Assembly (NCBI GenBank): GCA_947172415.1 | Contig: OX359202.1 | Location: 5,938,899-6,002,898 of the forward strand | Length of the DNA: 64,000 bases | Direction: 5' to 3' | Origin: Chondrosia reniformis | Taxonomy: Eukaryota; Porifera; Demospongiae; Chondrillida; Chondrillidae | In this document: positions 25,701-37,934 of the stretch, piece after piece | Layout of the letters: each line of letters starts with the position of its first letter | Numbering within the stretch: the stretch's first letter is position 1 | The notes under the pieces: model-generated | What the model was told of the DNA's origin: nothing | The model's input: the letters and a program-made list of their open reading frames with translations, nothing else | Database searches by the model: none | Program-made: the position numbers and the translations under genes

Positions 25701-28700
25701 CTCAGAAGAAGCAGGCCGAAGCGGCACAACATGGACGCACGGGCAACCCTAGCGAATCTCCCCGCTACAACACCAGACCGGGAGAGGTTGTGGAGGTATT
25801 GCACACTCCAGTAGCCATACCGACTAGCATTGAACAAGGAGCAATACCTATCAGTCAATACGTAGTCAGCACTACTTCAAAACTGGGCTCTAGCAACAAC
25901 GGCCCGCGCACTATGGCGGCTACCGCGGCGCGTATGATTCCCTTGCCACCCAATGCCATCTACCACGGACATCAGTTGAAGCAGTTGGTAGGCCACGACG
26001 CGCCCCCTGAACCCACAAACGCTCAAAGGATACAACTGATTAACGAAACTTTAGTTAATCTTTCAAAATGTACTCCTTTCAGAGTGCGTTTCAGTAAAGA
26101 TCATTCACTAGTCGGTCGCGCTTTCGCATTTGATGCAGTATGTCGAGGGTCCGAGTACGAACTGAAAGTATACATTGAATATCCCGTAGGATCCGGTAGA
26201 GTATACCAAAGTGCCTCTGGAGCCGGGAGACAGATGTACGGTGAATTCCGCGAACGATTGGGAATAGGAGGCGGTTTTAAGGGAGCTTCATCCAATGGCT
26301 ACAAAGATCTGGAATTTGAAAAATGTTTCGGAACGGATGATTGGAGAGTGTTGGGAGAGATGCTCACCGAAGATGTTCGATTCTTCAGAGGACCTTTAAA
26401 GTTGGACCTCCTCCCCACCCCCTTTATCGACCCCAAGTGCCCCCAGATCCCGCTGGCGCACCTAAATGCCAATAGAGGGCTCCTAAAATCTCAGCCAACC
26501 ATCACCAGGAAGAGGCAATCTGGTTCTGATGAAGAGATTGAGTCCAAAAAAGTGTGTTCTTCTCCAAACAGCAGTGAGGTGGAAGGGAGTCCTAAATCAC
26601 CGTCCAGCAACAAGTCACAAGAGGTGTCCTCGCCGGCTCATTCAGAGAAACTCAGTCCCTTGCAAGCAGGAATGCAATGTATGCTCTGCCAAAAGACACT
26701 CGAAGACACACGTTTTGTACAATGTCCCTCAATTTCAAGTCATAAATTCTGTTTCTATTGTTCCAAAAAGAGTATTAAGGAGCAATCCGAGGCATCCACC
26801 GATATTTACTGTCCAAGTGGGCGGAAGTGTCTGGTAATGGGTAGCAGCACCCCGTGGGCCTTTATGGAGACGGAGATTGCAACCATCTTAGAAGCTGGCA
26901 GTTCATAGATTATTTACACTTTTGTACCAACATTTGTGTATGTATACGTCCACTCATTTGAGTTTTTATATTGTTCCCTTAATTTATGGCCTTTTTGTTT
27001 TATTTTGTGTTTTATTCATGTTCCTCCTTTGTCACCTTTAAACATTCACATGTGACATCACCACTATCCAGTGCTAATTTCTTTGTAATGACAAATATAT
27101 AGTATTATTATATTATCATATTGAATTGCTAACTGAATGTTATGATGTTGTACATTGTAAGAGTTCAATTGATGGGTCAATTACAAAAATGTACATATAG
27201 CCCTGTGCCTTTGTAGGCCTGGAGTAGGCACGAGAGATCAAATGGTACAGACATTAGTTGAGAAAGGTCCTTCGCTGCTGTCTTGTAGAGGGGTAAGTGG
27301 TAATATGGTCCATCAGTGACAGTGTATTGAGACTTCTCTTTATATGAAACTATACCCCAGAGCATGCAATCAGAGTTTACAGGAAAATCAGTTGGAGATT
27401 CTCCGGTTGCCAAGTTGTATAACAAACTCGAAGCTACTCAATCAGCTCGAGAGACAGTTGAACTGAATATAGCCTGGATGGAACGAGACAGAGAAAAGGC
27501 CCACCTATACCGCCTGCTTAATGACCCCTCTCTTGCTGCCATACATGAGAAGCTGGAGAGTTACTCAATTGAACAGGTTTAATTGCAGATCTCAGAGCAC
27601 ATTCTCTCATTGGATTTATAATGATAATATACCTGTCACCTCTCATCTTTGAATTTAGGAAGGTGCACTATGCCGGCAACATAAACAAATCATTAAACCA
27701 AAGCAGAATTCTAAGGTTTGACTGTTGGGTACAAAAAATATTTGTTTAGCACATTATTTAGTGTGGAGTGATTGTCTTTTAACATCAACCTTTTTATCTA
27801 GACTACAATTAAAGTGTTACCATCCAAGATGTCATCAGTGAGAGCTGATTATGAAAGACAAATTTATGGAAGAAAGAGAGAGTCGTCTTCTCATGTTCAC
27901 AGAGTAGCTTTTCCATCCAACAAAACAACAAAGAAGATGGCTCATGAGTCACATGACCAATCCATACCAGCACACAAGCCGCCGACTGAGCCAACAGCAG
28001 CATCTTCCATCTACTATGCTGATTATGGTGTGGGTGCAGTCCACGTGGCAGTACCCCTGGGTCCCCCTCGTATCATGCCCTCCTCGTCTGCAGCTTGTGC
28101 ACCCTCAGTTCTCTCTATGCCAGTCACTAGTGCAAGAGGACTTGTCAAGGAAGAGGAAGATTATAACCCAACACCTCCACAACTACAAATGCATGTAAGT
28201 TAGCTCAGAAAATCATTTAAAAATTACATTCCATTTTCTGTTTAGTGTTTGAAAGGAGGTGTCATTCAGCGAAGAATGTTAATATAAATGTATTTTTCAT
28301 CCCTTATGGGAAACAGCTAGTTAGTGGTGATGTGTTGGAGTTGAGATTGATAATTAGCTGTGAATCCTGCTATCCTTATAAACATGCTAGAGTATAGGAT
28401 ATTGAAAGAATAACTATGATACATATGTATAGTTCAGTTTTTAGTTGTCACCTATTTAATATGCGGTTCTATGACTTTCTATAGGTATTGCCCTCTATTG
28501 ATATCAATTCTCCTGTATCTTCAGTCTCCTCACATGGCACCAAAGAAACCCAGGTATGAAACACACAATGAATGTACATGTATAGAAACTGTATGCAACA
28601 TGAATTAATTTGTAATGTATTTATTGTTATTCACGTCTTTATTCAGCACATTTCTGTCATGGAACACTTTTCACAATTGCATTTTCCATGCCCTAGCTTT

Positions 28701-31700
28701 AACATCTAACTTGTGCAAATTACTATTCAATTTTCACTAGTGAATATTTTCTGTGTATATATATTTCACAAATTTGTAGGTTACTAAATTGGAAAATGGC
28801 TCTCTTGCTCCAAAAGCTACCTCAACTCCTTCCATCTCCTCAAGCTCAAGGGCCTCCTTCCAGCCCTTTGTTGCTGTGGAGGACACCACTGAGGATGACT
28901 GCCTTTCCCTGGAGAGCCAGACTGCAGACATTGGGGTACAGTTTAATGAGATTCATGGGTCTTTAGACTCCATTCATTACCTAAAATCAATTATTGATTT
29001 TTGTTGCTAAATTACATATATGTGCATGCATGTATTTACATAAAAAGTATATTTTGTACAATTAAATACTTTTTGAAGCAATTAGTTTGAATTTAAATGA
29101 ACAAAAAGTATTTAGTTTTGTGTTTCATCTATACATAAAATATTGTCACGTAATTGAAAAATATGGCTATGAATACAATTTATTTTCAAGCTGGCAAGGT
29201 GTGATTGTATTCATAGACACAACTGGTGCCAAAGCTGTTTTTCACTCCCACCCAGTTTATGAATTTCATTAACATCCCATTGTTACGGCTTTTTCTGGTG
29301 TATAGAATGGCAAGGTCATTTTCATTCAGGATCATCAAACACCTGGAGCTGCCTCATTTTCCACAAGTCTCCCTCCAAAAACTACTACACAGGTGCCTTC
29401 CCTGGAGAGATGTCCTGGAAAGGCTAATCCAAAACAGAAGATGACCAATAACACCTTTACTAGCAGTGTCCTCTCCAGGTCCTCCTACATAATCACAATC
29501 ATGTGATTTACATGCTTCAATCACCTTATACGCTTGCCTCACCCTTTGCTGAAGTCATCAATATGCCCTATATTTTAATTGTGTATATAAGTCTTTCCTT
29601 TGATTGTTTAGCTTAACAGTTTTCCACACTATACATGATGTAATTTTATATGGAATATGCACTGTTATTAAATTTATAGCAAGTAGGCTTGGTTTAGTAT
29701 TAAAAGCATGGCCAGGGCAGGTGTATATATTTATACAGCCTATATTGATTTTAGTGGTTGGATTGGTGAACGCCTGCCTTGTATGTTCTTAAAAACAGGA
29801 CCACAAAACAGACTGCACAAAATGTGGTTGCATGTAATGATATTCATTGACCAAACCCCTACCCTGCAGGATATTCACAGTAGGAGAGAGATTTATAATT
29901 ACATTCATTAAATATAAAATATTTGTTTACTGTGAGACTGTTCTTGTAGAATTGAGGAGGAGTTGCTTATAAGAATTTTATCTTGTCTGCAAGAGAGACA
30001 GTGCACACAGCTGTCATCCATCAGTAATTTTTCCTCAACTTTTACCAGAGGTCAGAGGTCACCCACTCCAAGTAGTGAGTTTCAGTAGCATTATGAACTG
30101 CATATGATTAATTAAATCTCTGCAGTTGCATGTGCTTGAGCAGCGGTGCGTGGAAGTAGCGTTTTTTATTGCTTCAGGTTATCTGGTTCATTATTGCTTT
30201 AGGCTTGCCATATTTGGCTTATTCATGTGACACTAAACACAGACTATACCTTCATTAAATATTACCTCAAACTCCATCTCTTCAAACACTAAATGTACAA
30301 ATGCAAAAATGACTACAATCAGTTATCTATATTGCCATGACAACTAAATGAATATTCTGTCAGTAGGGTAATTATTTCATAGTTGATTGCTGTATCTTAT
30401 GTATGTAGAATAACAAATGTACAACTGACTAATGTGGGGTCTAAATCAATCTTTTTTGTATCTTTAATTTCCTAGAATTTTTATTTTTACATCACATAGC
30501 TTATTCTTACTCGTCACTTTTTATATAGCAATTCATACTGTACATATCACTAAATGTTTATATATAAATACATAGCAAGGAATGCTGTTTATTTTACTAC
30601 AGCAGTAGAGGTCCAAAAGTGTAAAATTGTAATTTATTGTGTATGTACTGCATATATGTATATGCTAATGAATGCAATATTCCAAGAACTGGTGTCTTGA
30701 ATAGGAGCAATCTTATTATTTTCACTAGACTGTTGACAATTTATCCATTTCACAATATTCACAGATGAGAAGGATGAAGAAGATAGCACTAGTCTTATTA
30801 GACAAGTTGTCTGTGACATTCTGACCGAGTTGATACAAAAGGAAGTTGTTTCACATCAAAACAAACTAAAGTCAGTAAGTGCATTTTCTGCCCAAAACAG
30901 TGTCTTAAACTGGCTGTGATGAATTTTTTTAAGGACATCCTACATACATAAACATATGTTACTCTCAAGTGAAATCCCTTGTTTTTAACCAAGAAATTCA
31001 ATTACCAGCTTCAAGGAAAATCATAGAATGGCTCTGAGTTTATTTTGAAGAAAGTCACTTACCAATTTTTAATAGCAAACAAACATAAATTACCCCTTTA
31101 CTATTTGATTATTCCCCCCCCAGTGATGTTTTCTAATGGAAACCCTGGATATATAATATGGAGCTTTGCCCACTAAATCTACAAACTGTACTTACACATG
31201 TCACTACTGTGGGTGGGTGAGGTGGAGTTATGGTTTCTTTAGAAATTTGAATGTTTATTCTGCAACAAGAAATACCTGCACTTTACATCTAGTGTATCTT
31301 TAGTTACATCATCTGAACATTTAGACATTTGTGTTTAAAAGGGATAAATAATATCTTTATGTTTTAAAATGCAAGCTTGAAGGTCATTTTCTTCTGAAAT
31401 ATCACTTTTCCTGACAAGCTTTTTTGGGGGATCTTCCCTTCAGTAATAACCTCAACACAGACATCTCTTTAACTTTTGGTTCTAATATAGATTGGCTCTT
31501 CTTTATGTCATTGATTGACAGCTCTACACAAACATTCTTTTTGTTTAGCTTGTGTGTCTATTTCTGCGGCATATTGGTGTCTCTTAAACTGGTTTCACAT
31601 GAATGCATACATGGTAGAAGTGAAAGTGAAAATCTGAAAATTTAATTTACCCATAGTATTTTTCATTTTTGCAAACTAACACAAAACAATCTTTTGGTGT

Positions 31701-34700
31701 TGTTGCAGTGTTTTTATAGGCCGTAGTCTAAAAACAAACAAGTTAAGAAAAAGCTGAAAGGTGTGGTCATTTTCAAGTTATAAATTTAACCAATCACCTA
31801 GCAACATGTCATAATAATTGCGTTTGTTGGGTAATGGACAATAGAAATATAATTAAATAAACAGAAATTCTGTCTTCATTTTTTGTGAAGACGTTTTCGC
31901 TGTCCTTTTTAAAATTGAAAGTTCTATGGTCTGAATAGCGCATAAGAAAATATTTTGAGGATTGAAGTGGAAAATTCTTTATAAAGACACTACAGAACAA
32001 ACCTGTTTCCGTTTATTGCAATTCAATGATACTCTTTTTAGTATTAAATTGAAACTGTCATATTGGAAGGAAAAATTAAATGTAATTTTGAAAGTAAACT
32101 TTACATATAATAAAGTATTTCAAAGATCCAGTATTTGGAGATTTCTAAGTTGTTTTTGTAACAATTCATTGCGCTAACCTGTACATATGTACATAAGCGA
32201 GAAGGTGTATAGTTTAAATTTCAAGATAACATCACGATTTAATTGTCATATCAAACATGAGTAATCATTGGACATATCTACTATCCTATGTCCTATAGCT
32301 ATATCCTATAGCTATATCCTACCTTAGCCAGCCGGTAATATAAGACACTGAAGTTGTTGTAAGCTTAAGACTCGCTCTCATATTTCCATATACGTATTAT
32401 ATATCTCTTATTTCGGTCAAGCAGTCATACCTTTATAAGGTAAGACGATTATGAGTTACCCCAGGGGAGGGGGGTGGTGCCTGTATGTAGTACTTCATGA
32501 AGTATGTACATTTTAACGTCTCCTCCGCCTTCCGCTGTACCCCTTACAGACTACTCCTGAAGCAAATCAGAACTATGATTACTCAGAAGTGTTTGAATCT
32601 CCCAGTAATCTCAGTACTGGATCCATGATGGCTTCAGGGACGCCGCCTTGTAGTATGCCTCCACCTGATGATGAAGTCTTAAGGTCAAATAGCAGAGATG
32701 GGATAGGCTGGTCCGGCTCTTCAGTGAACACTCCTGAGGCTACCATCACAGGAGATGACGTAAGACTGCATCTTTCTCATTAGGATAGTCCTGTGTAGAC
32801 AGCCTAGAATTGCATAATATAATTCCAGTGATTTCCCATAACATATAACAGCCTTTGCACATACATTGTGCAATAGACTCCCTTTAGTATTGGACCATTT
32901 TGATCTTTAAGTGTCAATTTGTATGTGTGTGTGTATATATATTTTATATAATTTGTATGTGTGTATATATATACGTATATTGACACTGCCAGTGATTACA
33001 CTTCTATCACTGTATAGATTTTGATGTGTGTGGTAGTCCTGTAGTTTGAGAGCTGCCTTCCAAACTATTAACCAATTCAATATATTTGTGTGTTCAATGG
33101 TTATCTACTTTCTCCTTTCATTTTATTTTCTCGGAATATCCCTCTTTTAAGGAAAGAGAATATTCATTTCACTCCATTTATTATGAATTATTTAATTTTA
33201 ATACTCCAATTCACATTCAATATTTATTGTGAGCAAAACCAGATCTTGCCTAGTTTATTGTTTTGTAATTGTTGAGGATACAGTACACCGCTCAATAGCA
33301 ACTCCTTTTCTGTGTACATTGACTCTAAAATAAAACCGCGATTGTAGATGTCGATAATTGCTCACTCTATAATGTTACCAAAGCTTTTGAAATAAACTAT
33401 TTTATTTCTCAGGCAGACGTGTATAAATGTGATCTAGAATGGCATTGTTTTATAATCCCCCTTGACTTCCTATATACATACTACATGTTGCCATGGTAAC
33501 CAGTGATTTCTTGTGCAATAACCACAGTTGCACTTTGTGTAGTAAGTGACTATGTACTCTTATAAGTAGGTGAATAGTTTAGTGTGAAGTATCTTAAATA
33601 CTGGTTGTCCTAATCACCAATGAAATTCAATTGAATGCATAAATTAAGTAGCAGTTGCTAATACTACTTAAATTATCATCTCTACTCCTAGAAGTACAGT
33701 ACTTCTTCTTTACTACGATTAGGAGATTTCATTGTGTGTCTTATAATAAACTTTTGGAGCACTGCCATTCCGTTCCATGGTAGATTGAGCTATGTTTGTT
33801 TGTGATATATATACTAGTGTAAATATGTGAACAAAATCTGGTTTAAAGTGAGGTTTAATCAGGTGTGTGTAATCACTGAAGTAGAAACAAAATCTGAAAT
33901 TAAATCAAATAAAAGTATTGTTTGTGATTCACTCATATAAAACTCCCTTTCTATGTTTATGTATCGGTGTATCATAGTAGGGTTGTCCCCCATAGGTGTG
34001 TGTGGGTGTGTCCCAGGGTTTCCCTGTGGGTGTGTCCATAGACTGTCCCCTGTAAGTGTGCTTGTCCTTGTGTCCTGTACAACAGGTCATTCATGATGAA
34101 TCTCCCGTGCTTGAGGTTGCCACTCCATTGTTGACAGAAGAGGAGGATCCTATCATTAGTGAAGCTACCAGGCAGACAATATCCCAAGAACGTTCTACAG
34201 CTTGTGATACACCAGACATGACATTGGTGTCTACTTTACAAGAGCTTGAACTGACTGCTGAGAGTGCATCTTTGATGGAAAATAAGAAAGTTGAAGTAAT
34301 ATCTCAAGTAACAAGCAAGAGAGAGTAAGTTATAGGTTTTATTAGAAATGCTTTACCTCTACTGTCTAACTTAGTGGAAAATCACAAAAATTAAAGAAAG
34401 CGAAATATATCCTCATCAAAAGCAACCTTGTTTACAGTAATTGTATTCATAGATATGGAAGAGGAGGAGAAAACAATATGTAAAATGATTTATATAATAT
34501 TATACAGTACAGTATGTGTGTATAATACTAGTCCATAAGGTATGTATATATAATAGGGAGGTAAAGTCTAATAAGATTAGGAAACGTCCACCAGGGTCAC
34601 TTTGTAAAGCCAACCGCTAGGATCAGCTCTTTGACCCGGTAGAGAAGTATAAAGGTGTTGTACCCCAATTTAAGAATATATTATATTCCAACTGCTCAAT

Positions 34701-36814
34701 CGCATTCATAGGTGATTAGGCAATGTTTTCTATTAAAAGTAATTAATGTCCTTCTGTGGAAACCTCTTCTTTACCTCTCAGGATCTGTCTTTCGGAGTCA
34801 GAATCTTCAAGCAGTTCCACTACAGTTTTGACTCATCATTCAGAGCCAAGTACTTCTAGCACACTCTCAACTGAACCTCCTATATCAATGGGACAGTATC
34901 TTTTAGGTATGGACTTATCTATAGGCACACCCTTAGAGTGTATCCTGTTAACTGGAGAGTGTTTAGAAAAACTACACTCATTGTGTTTAATTATCTAGAA
35001 TTTCACATTGCAACTGATTGGACACATCAAATGTGAAATTCAAGAGTTTCTAAATTCAGTCTTCAAAAACATTTAAATAGTATACCACACATGTATGTAT
35101 GTACATACGTATGTAATGTGCACATCACTTCCTACAGTGAAACTCTATTCACTTCCCATCACTTTATGTTGACACCTAGGATCAGTAGGGAGGACAAGGG
35201 GATCCCCTCGTGTAGCATTAAGTGAAGGGGAAGTCCCTTACTCCCCCTCTACCACTAGGAGGAATAGACAACACTCAAAGGATACTCTCACCATGGACAC
35301 AGGTGAGATAATGATTTGGATTGGAACAATTCTGTTAAACTGTCTATTTTTTGTTTCTTCTTATGTTGTGTTTATGTGTATGGGGTTCACCATGTGTACG
35401 TATGTGGGTGTTTGCACTATTAGTACTTGCCATATTATGCACCTGCATACTTATTATCAAATGTGTAATTCACACGTTTCCATAGGAACTGACACAACTT
35501 GCACCTCAGAGGATGGAACAGCATCAAAAGTGAGACATGCACTTCATACAATCAGACTACAGAAGATCTTTTTCTCTTTTTTTCTCTTTTTTGATAATAC
35601 CTATATCACTACCTCCCATGTGCAAGTCCTTGTTAGATGATTGGTTAATAAGGTCTAATGCAATGTTATATATTAGATGGGTGATCTTTGGACGTTTTAA
35701 GCATCTAGAGATGTAATAATGTATATTAGAATCCAGATGCTTTTCCACTACATGTACACATCCTAACTCTAGCAAGTATTGCATAATCACTCTTTACAGA
35801 GTTTACTTTACTCTTTACTCTTACACTCATTACATCACTCTTTAATTTTCTCAGAGTAAATTAAGTGAAGGAGAAATCCAGAGAGGGACCACGCATCCAA
35901 TAGCTGAGAACTTGATTCATAAATTTGATGTTTCCACTGCAACCAACATTTCCACACTAACAGGGACCTCAATATGCACTGCTGACAGTGAAAACATGGA
36001 TGAACTCAACAATATCCCCATGGCAACACAGGGTTCATCAGAAGTTACTAGGGAGATTAAACATGATGTAACTGATTTCTCACTTTCAACTTGTAACGAA
36101 ACCAATTCAGTTGGAGCTGCACAAAATAACTCCAGCCTGCAATCACTTGGAGAATTGCCCAAATTGAATCCTCTGACATTGATTACAACTATGATATCTC
36201 CTTTTTCAGGCTCACCAGGACAAGTAGTGAAGAAGGACAGAGCTGGATCTGATGACTTGTCTGCTGGGGAGGTTGTAAGACAAAGGCCACCTCTGGATGG
36301 CGGCAACACCTTATCTGAACTGTACACTACACTGGAATTGGATGTGACCTCTCGTGAAATGGCTGTTTTGTCTGCTACTGTGGAGAATGGCTCTGCTTTG
36401 GGACAAAGGGACACCAACAACTCTGTAACCCTCTCTCACAAAGCTGACTCGGAGTCAGCAAGTCTTGCATACAGTGAAGATACATTCACCATTGTGCAAG
36501 ATATGTCTGCTAAATTGGAAGATGTGACTGTTACTAGTTCCCCTCAGGAACAGCTTCAGAACAGCTCCTCTGGGCCAGAGCAGCTTCAAACTAACTCCTC
36601 CAAGGAACGGCTTCAGACTGGCAGTGAAACATTATCTTCTTCTAAGCCCAGCTCAGTTACAGTTGAAGATTCATGTACTAGACACAATAGTACAGTTATC
36701 AAATCTACGAATTCTCCTGAACCTGCCAAAGTCAATCTTACTGAACAGACTCTCTCAGACACAATCACTGAAATCACTTTTAGTAAAGACTCACTTTCTC
36801 TAAAGTCTTCATAA
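22730..36814 (+). CDS. TALPID3: TALPID3 (KIAA0586) centriole/cilium assembly protein
   Basis: TALPID3 sits at the distal end of centrioles and is needed for ciliogenesis and, in vertebrates, Hedgehog signalling (family knowledge). Coding exons: 22730-23084, 23193-23239, 23324-23384, 24428-24506, 24579-24756, 24854-25096, 25156-25224, 25317-25369, 27217-27292, 27361-27576, 27659-27715, 27802-28194, 28485-28553, 28780-28935, 29306-29478, 29950-30074, 30765-30874, 32550-32759, 34086-34324, 34782-34906, 35180-35302, 35486-35529, 35855-36814. All phases agree, giving 1386 residues (human about 1530-1640). Matches to human TALPID3 in order: GQKNARCVLSQ, an alanine-rich stretch with SAAAAVVSATGA followed by a coiled coil, QMHVLPSIDINSP (human QVLPSVDIDS), IEEELLIRILSCL (human VEQEIMSRIISGL), LIRQVVCDILTELI, and LSEGEVPYS/LSEGEIQ (human ISEGEILFS). 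The last exon encodes a 320-residue Ser/Thr-rich tail. A 5' non-coding exon probably ends at 22499, with its acceptor at 22714. One intron contains the IRF2BP-like gene. Confidence 0.88.
25467..25474 (+). promoter_or_regulatory. TATA box of the nested IRF2BP-like gene
   Basis: TATAAAAG lies about 55 bp upstream of the ATG at 25529. It supports an independent promoter for the nested gene rather than read-through from TALPID3. A start site about 30 bp downstream would leave a very short 5' UTR. Confidence 0.55.
25529..26908 (+). CDS. IRF2BP-family transcriptional co-regulator (zinc finger plus RING-type domain), intronless
   Basis: 459 residues without introns. The N-terminal IRF-2BP zinc finger (about residues 13-60) has CFLCDVPRGAWAM and PICRACCNYEGIDRIE, close to the human CYLCDLPRMPWAM and VCRGCVNYEGADRIE. 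The C-terminal RING-type domain (about 380-455) has CMLCQKTLEDTRFVQCPS, SHKFCFYCSKKSI, YCPSGRKC and PWAFMETEIATIL, all matching IRF2BP1/2/L. The middle is low-complexity with a Ser/Pro-rich, acidic stretch. Human relatives are 571-796 residues, so this one is short. Members act as nuclear co-repressors, and some as E3 ligases (family knowledge). It cannot be assigned to IRF2BP1, 2 or L, and may predate their split. The true start is the ATG at 25529; two in-frame codons upstream begin with GTG and are not needed. It lies in the TALPID3 intron 25370-27216, same strand, and is more GC-rich than its surroundings. Confidence 0.92.
   Translation: MASNNSTPAARYRQKCFLCDVPRGAWAMLGDFSEPICRACCNYEGIDRIEEVIERARAQKKQAEAAQHGRTGNPSESPRYNTRPGEVVEVLHTPVAIPTSIEQGAIPISQYVVSTTSKLGSSNNGPRTMAATAARMIPLPPNAIYHGHQLKQLVGHDAPPEPTNAQRIQLINETLVNLSKCTPFRVRFSKDHSLVGRAFAFDAVCRGSEYELKVYIEYPVGSGRVYQSASGAGRQMYGEFRERLGIGGGFKGASSNGYKDLEFEKCFGTDDWRVLGEMLTEDVRFFRGPLKLDLLPTPFIDPKCPQIPLAHLNANRGLLKSQPTITRKRQSGSDEEIESKKVCSSPNSSEVEGSPKSPSSNKSQEVSSPAHSEKLSPLQAGMQCMLCQKTLEDTRFVQCPSISSHKFCFYCSKKSIKEQSEASTDIYCPSGRKCLVMGSSTPWAFMETEIATILEAGSS
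32816..32905 (+). repeat. Dispersed repeat, second family (pair with 2812-2905)
   Basis: It shares TATAATTCCAGTGATT, a TGCAATAGACTCCCT-like block and GGACCATTT with 2812-2905. It lies in a TALPID3 intron and is followed by TG/TA microsatellite sequence (32920-32980). Confidence 0.45.
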
Positions 36815-37934
36815 CTTTGTCTAGTGTATACTGTATATGATTGTACATGGAAATATAGCATGTTATTGAGATATGTACGTATGCATAGGTCAAATATTGT
36901 TCGTCATCAAATTTCAAGAACTCATTGTATATACTCTATAAATGTCTGTGAATGTTATCACCAAGCTGTAGCTACCAGACCATGGAAATCTTTTTTCTCC
37001 ATAACTTAATTATTATTACAAATTAAATGCCACACATATAATTATAATAATTGTTTATTATTGTGACATGCCATACAAAGAACTGAAATCAGAAAAAGAT
37101 GGCCCAACCAGGTTTGGTTTACAAGTCACATAGAGTAAGATCATCATACGTAGTACTGCTGCATCTTGAGTAGGGTGAGAAGGGGTGTTTGTGTGTGCTT
37201 TTTATAAAAATGGATGTTTTTACATACATTATACAAACCTTAGTGACTTATGGTGTGAATACATGGAATATATTAGATCAGTAATTTGCTTGTTGGGATA
37301 TGACATTATGAATGTAGTCTTTTGTGGGATAGACAGCGAGTGGAAATGAGGGATGATTTTGGAACATTCATTGAATAACTTACACCTAAGATCATGAAAA
37401 ATAGGACAAATGATCAAAAAATGCATCCTCAATCTCACTAAGGTTGCACAGCTAGCAGACCCAGTCCTCCAGAGGCACTTTAGGTTGCCTGATCCGGCCT
37501 GCCTACTTCTATATATTTGAAGAGGAAGACATCCACACCTCAAAAATGCCAGAACCCTCCTCCTGTTATGACACCCCCCTCCTGTCATGACACCCCATAT
37601 ACGTATGAACCACCACCGATCATGAAGTAAGTATGGTCTACTCTAGATCTGTTCAAATATTTTTGACCATATATATAATATATCCAGTATATAAAAGTAA
37701 TTTAATTTACATCATACGTATAATTATAATAATAATATAAACTACAAAAAAACTTAACATGTTATAATTATACCAAAAGACTATTTATAATCTAATGGCT
37801 ATCAGTAATATATGATATGATATGAAATGCATTAATTATAAGTCTAAATTTTCATAAAACAAAAAAATGAATGCAGAAATATTACTATACTATGCTACTA
37901 CTACTGGGTAGTGTTGTGGAGAAGCTGTATGTGA
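36815..37934. other. Convergent intergenic spacer between TALPID3 and the LRRK-like gene
   Basis: Both flanking genes end here. The stretch holds AT-rich 3' flanks, a decayed retrotransposon tail (next entry) and a short duplicated CTCCTGTxATGACACCCC stretch near 37556-37594. No other gene or RNA was recognised, and no convincing polyadenylation signal was found close to either stop codon. Confidence 0.6.
37320..37570 (-). pseudogene. Decayed non-LTR retrotransposon C-terminal fragment
   Basis: On the minus strand the reading includes RRVLAFLRCGCLPLQI, then, in another frame, a cysteine-rich LCNLSEIEDAFF stretch interrupted by a stop, then (first frame) ICPIFHDLRCKLF. This order (LRxGxxPL, a CxxC stretch, ExEDxxFxxxCPxFxDLRxxLF) is typical of the C-terminal zinc-finger region of LINE and related reverse-transcriptase proteins. 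The frame change and internal stop show it is dead. Confidence 0.55.

Noticed and set aside
29354..29542. Short minus-strand frame over a TALPID3 exon
   Set aside because: Antisense shadow of exon 29306-29478, which matches its neighbours in phase.
35917..36420. 167-codon minus-strand open frame opposite the last TALPID3 exon
   Set aside because: Shadow of a long, Ser/Thr-rich exon; no family similarity and no splice context.
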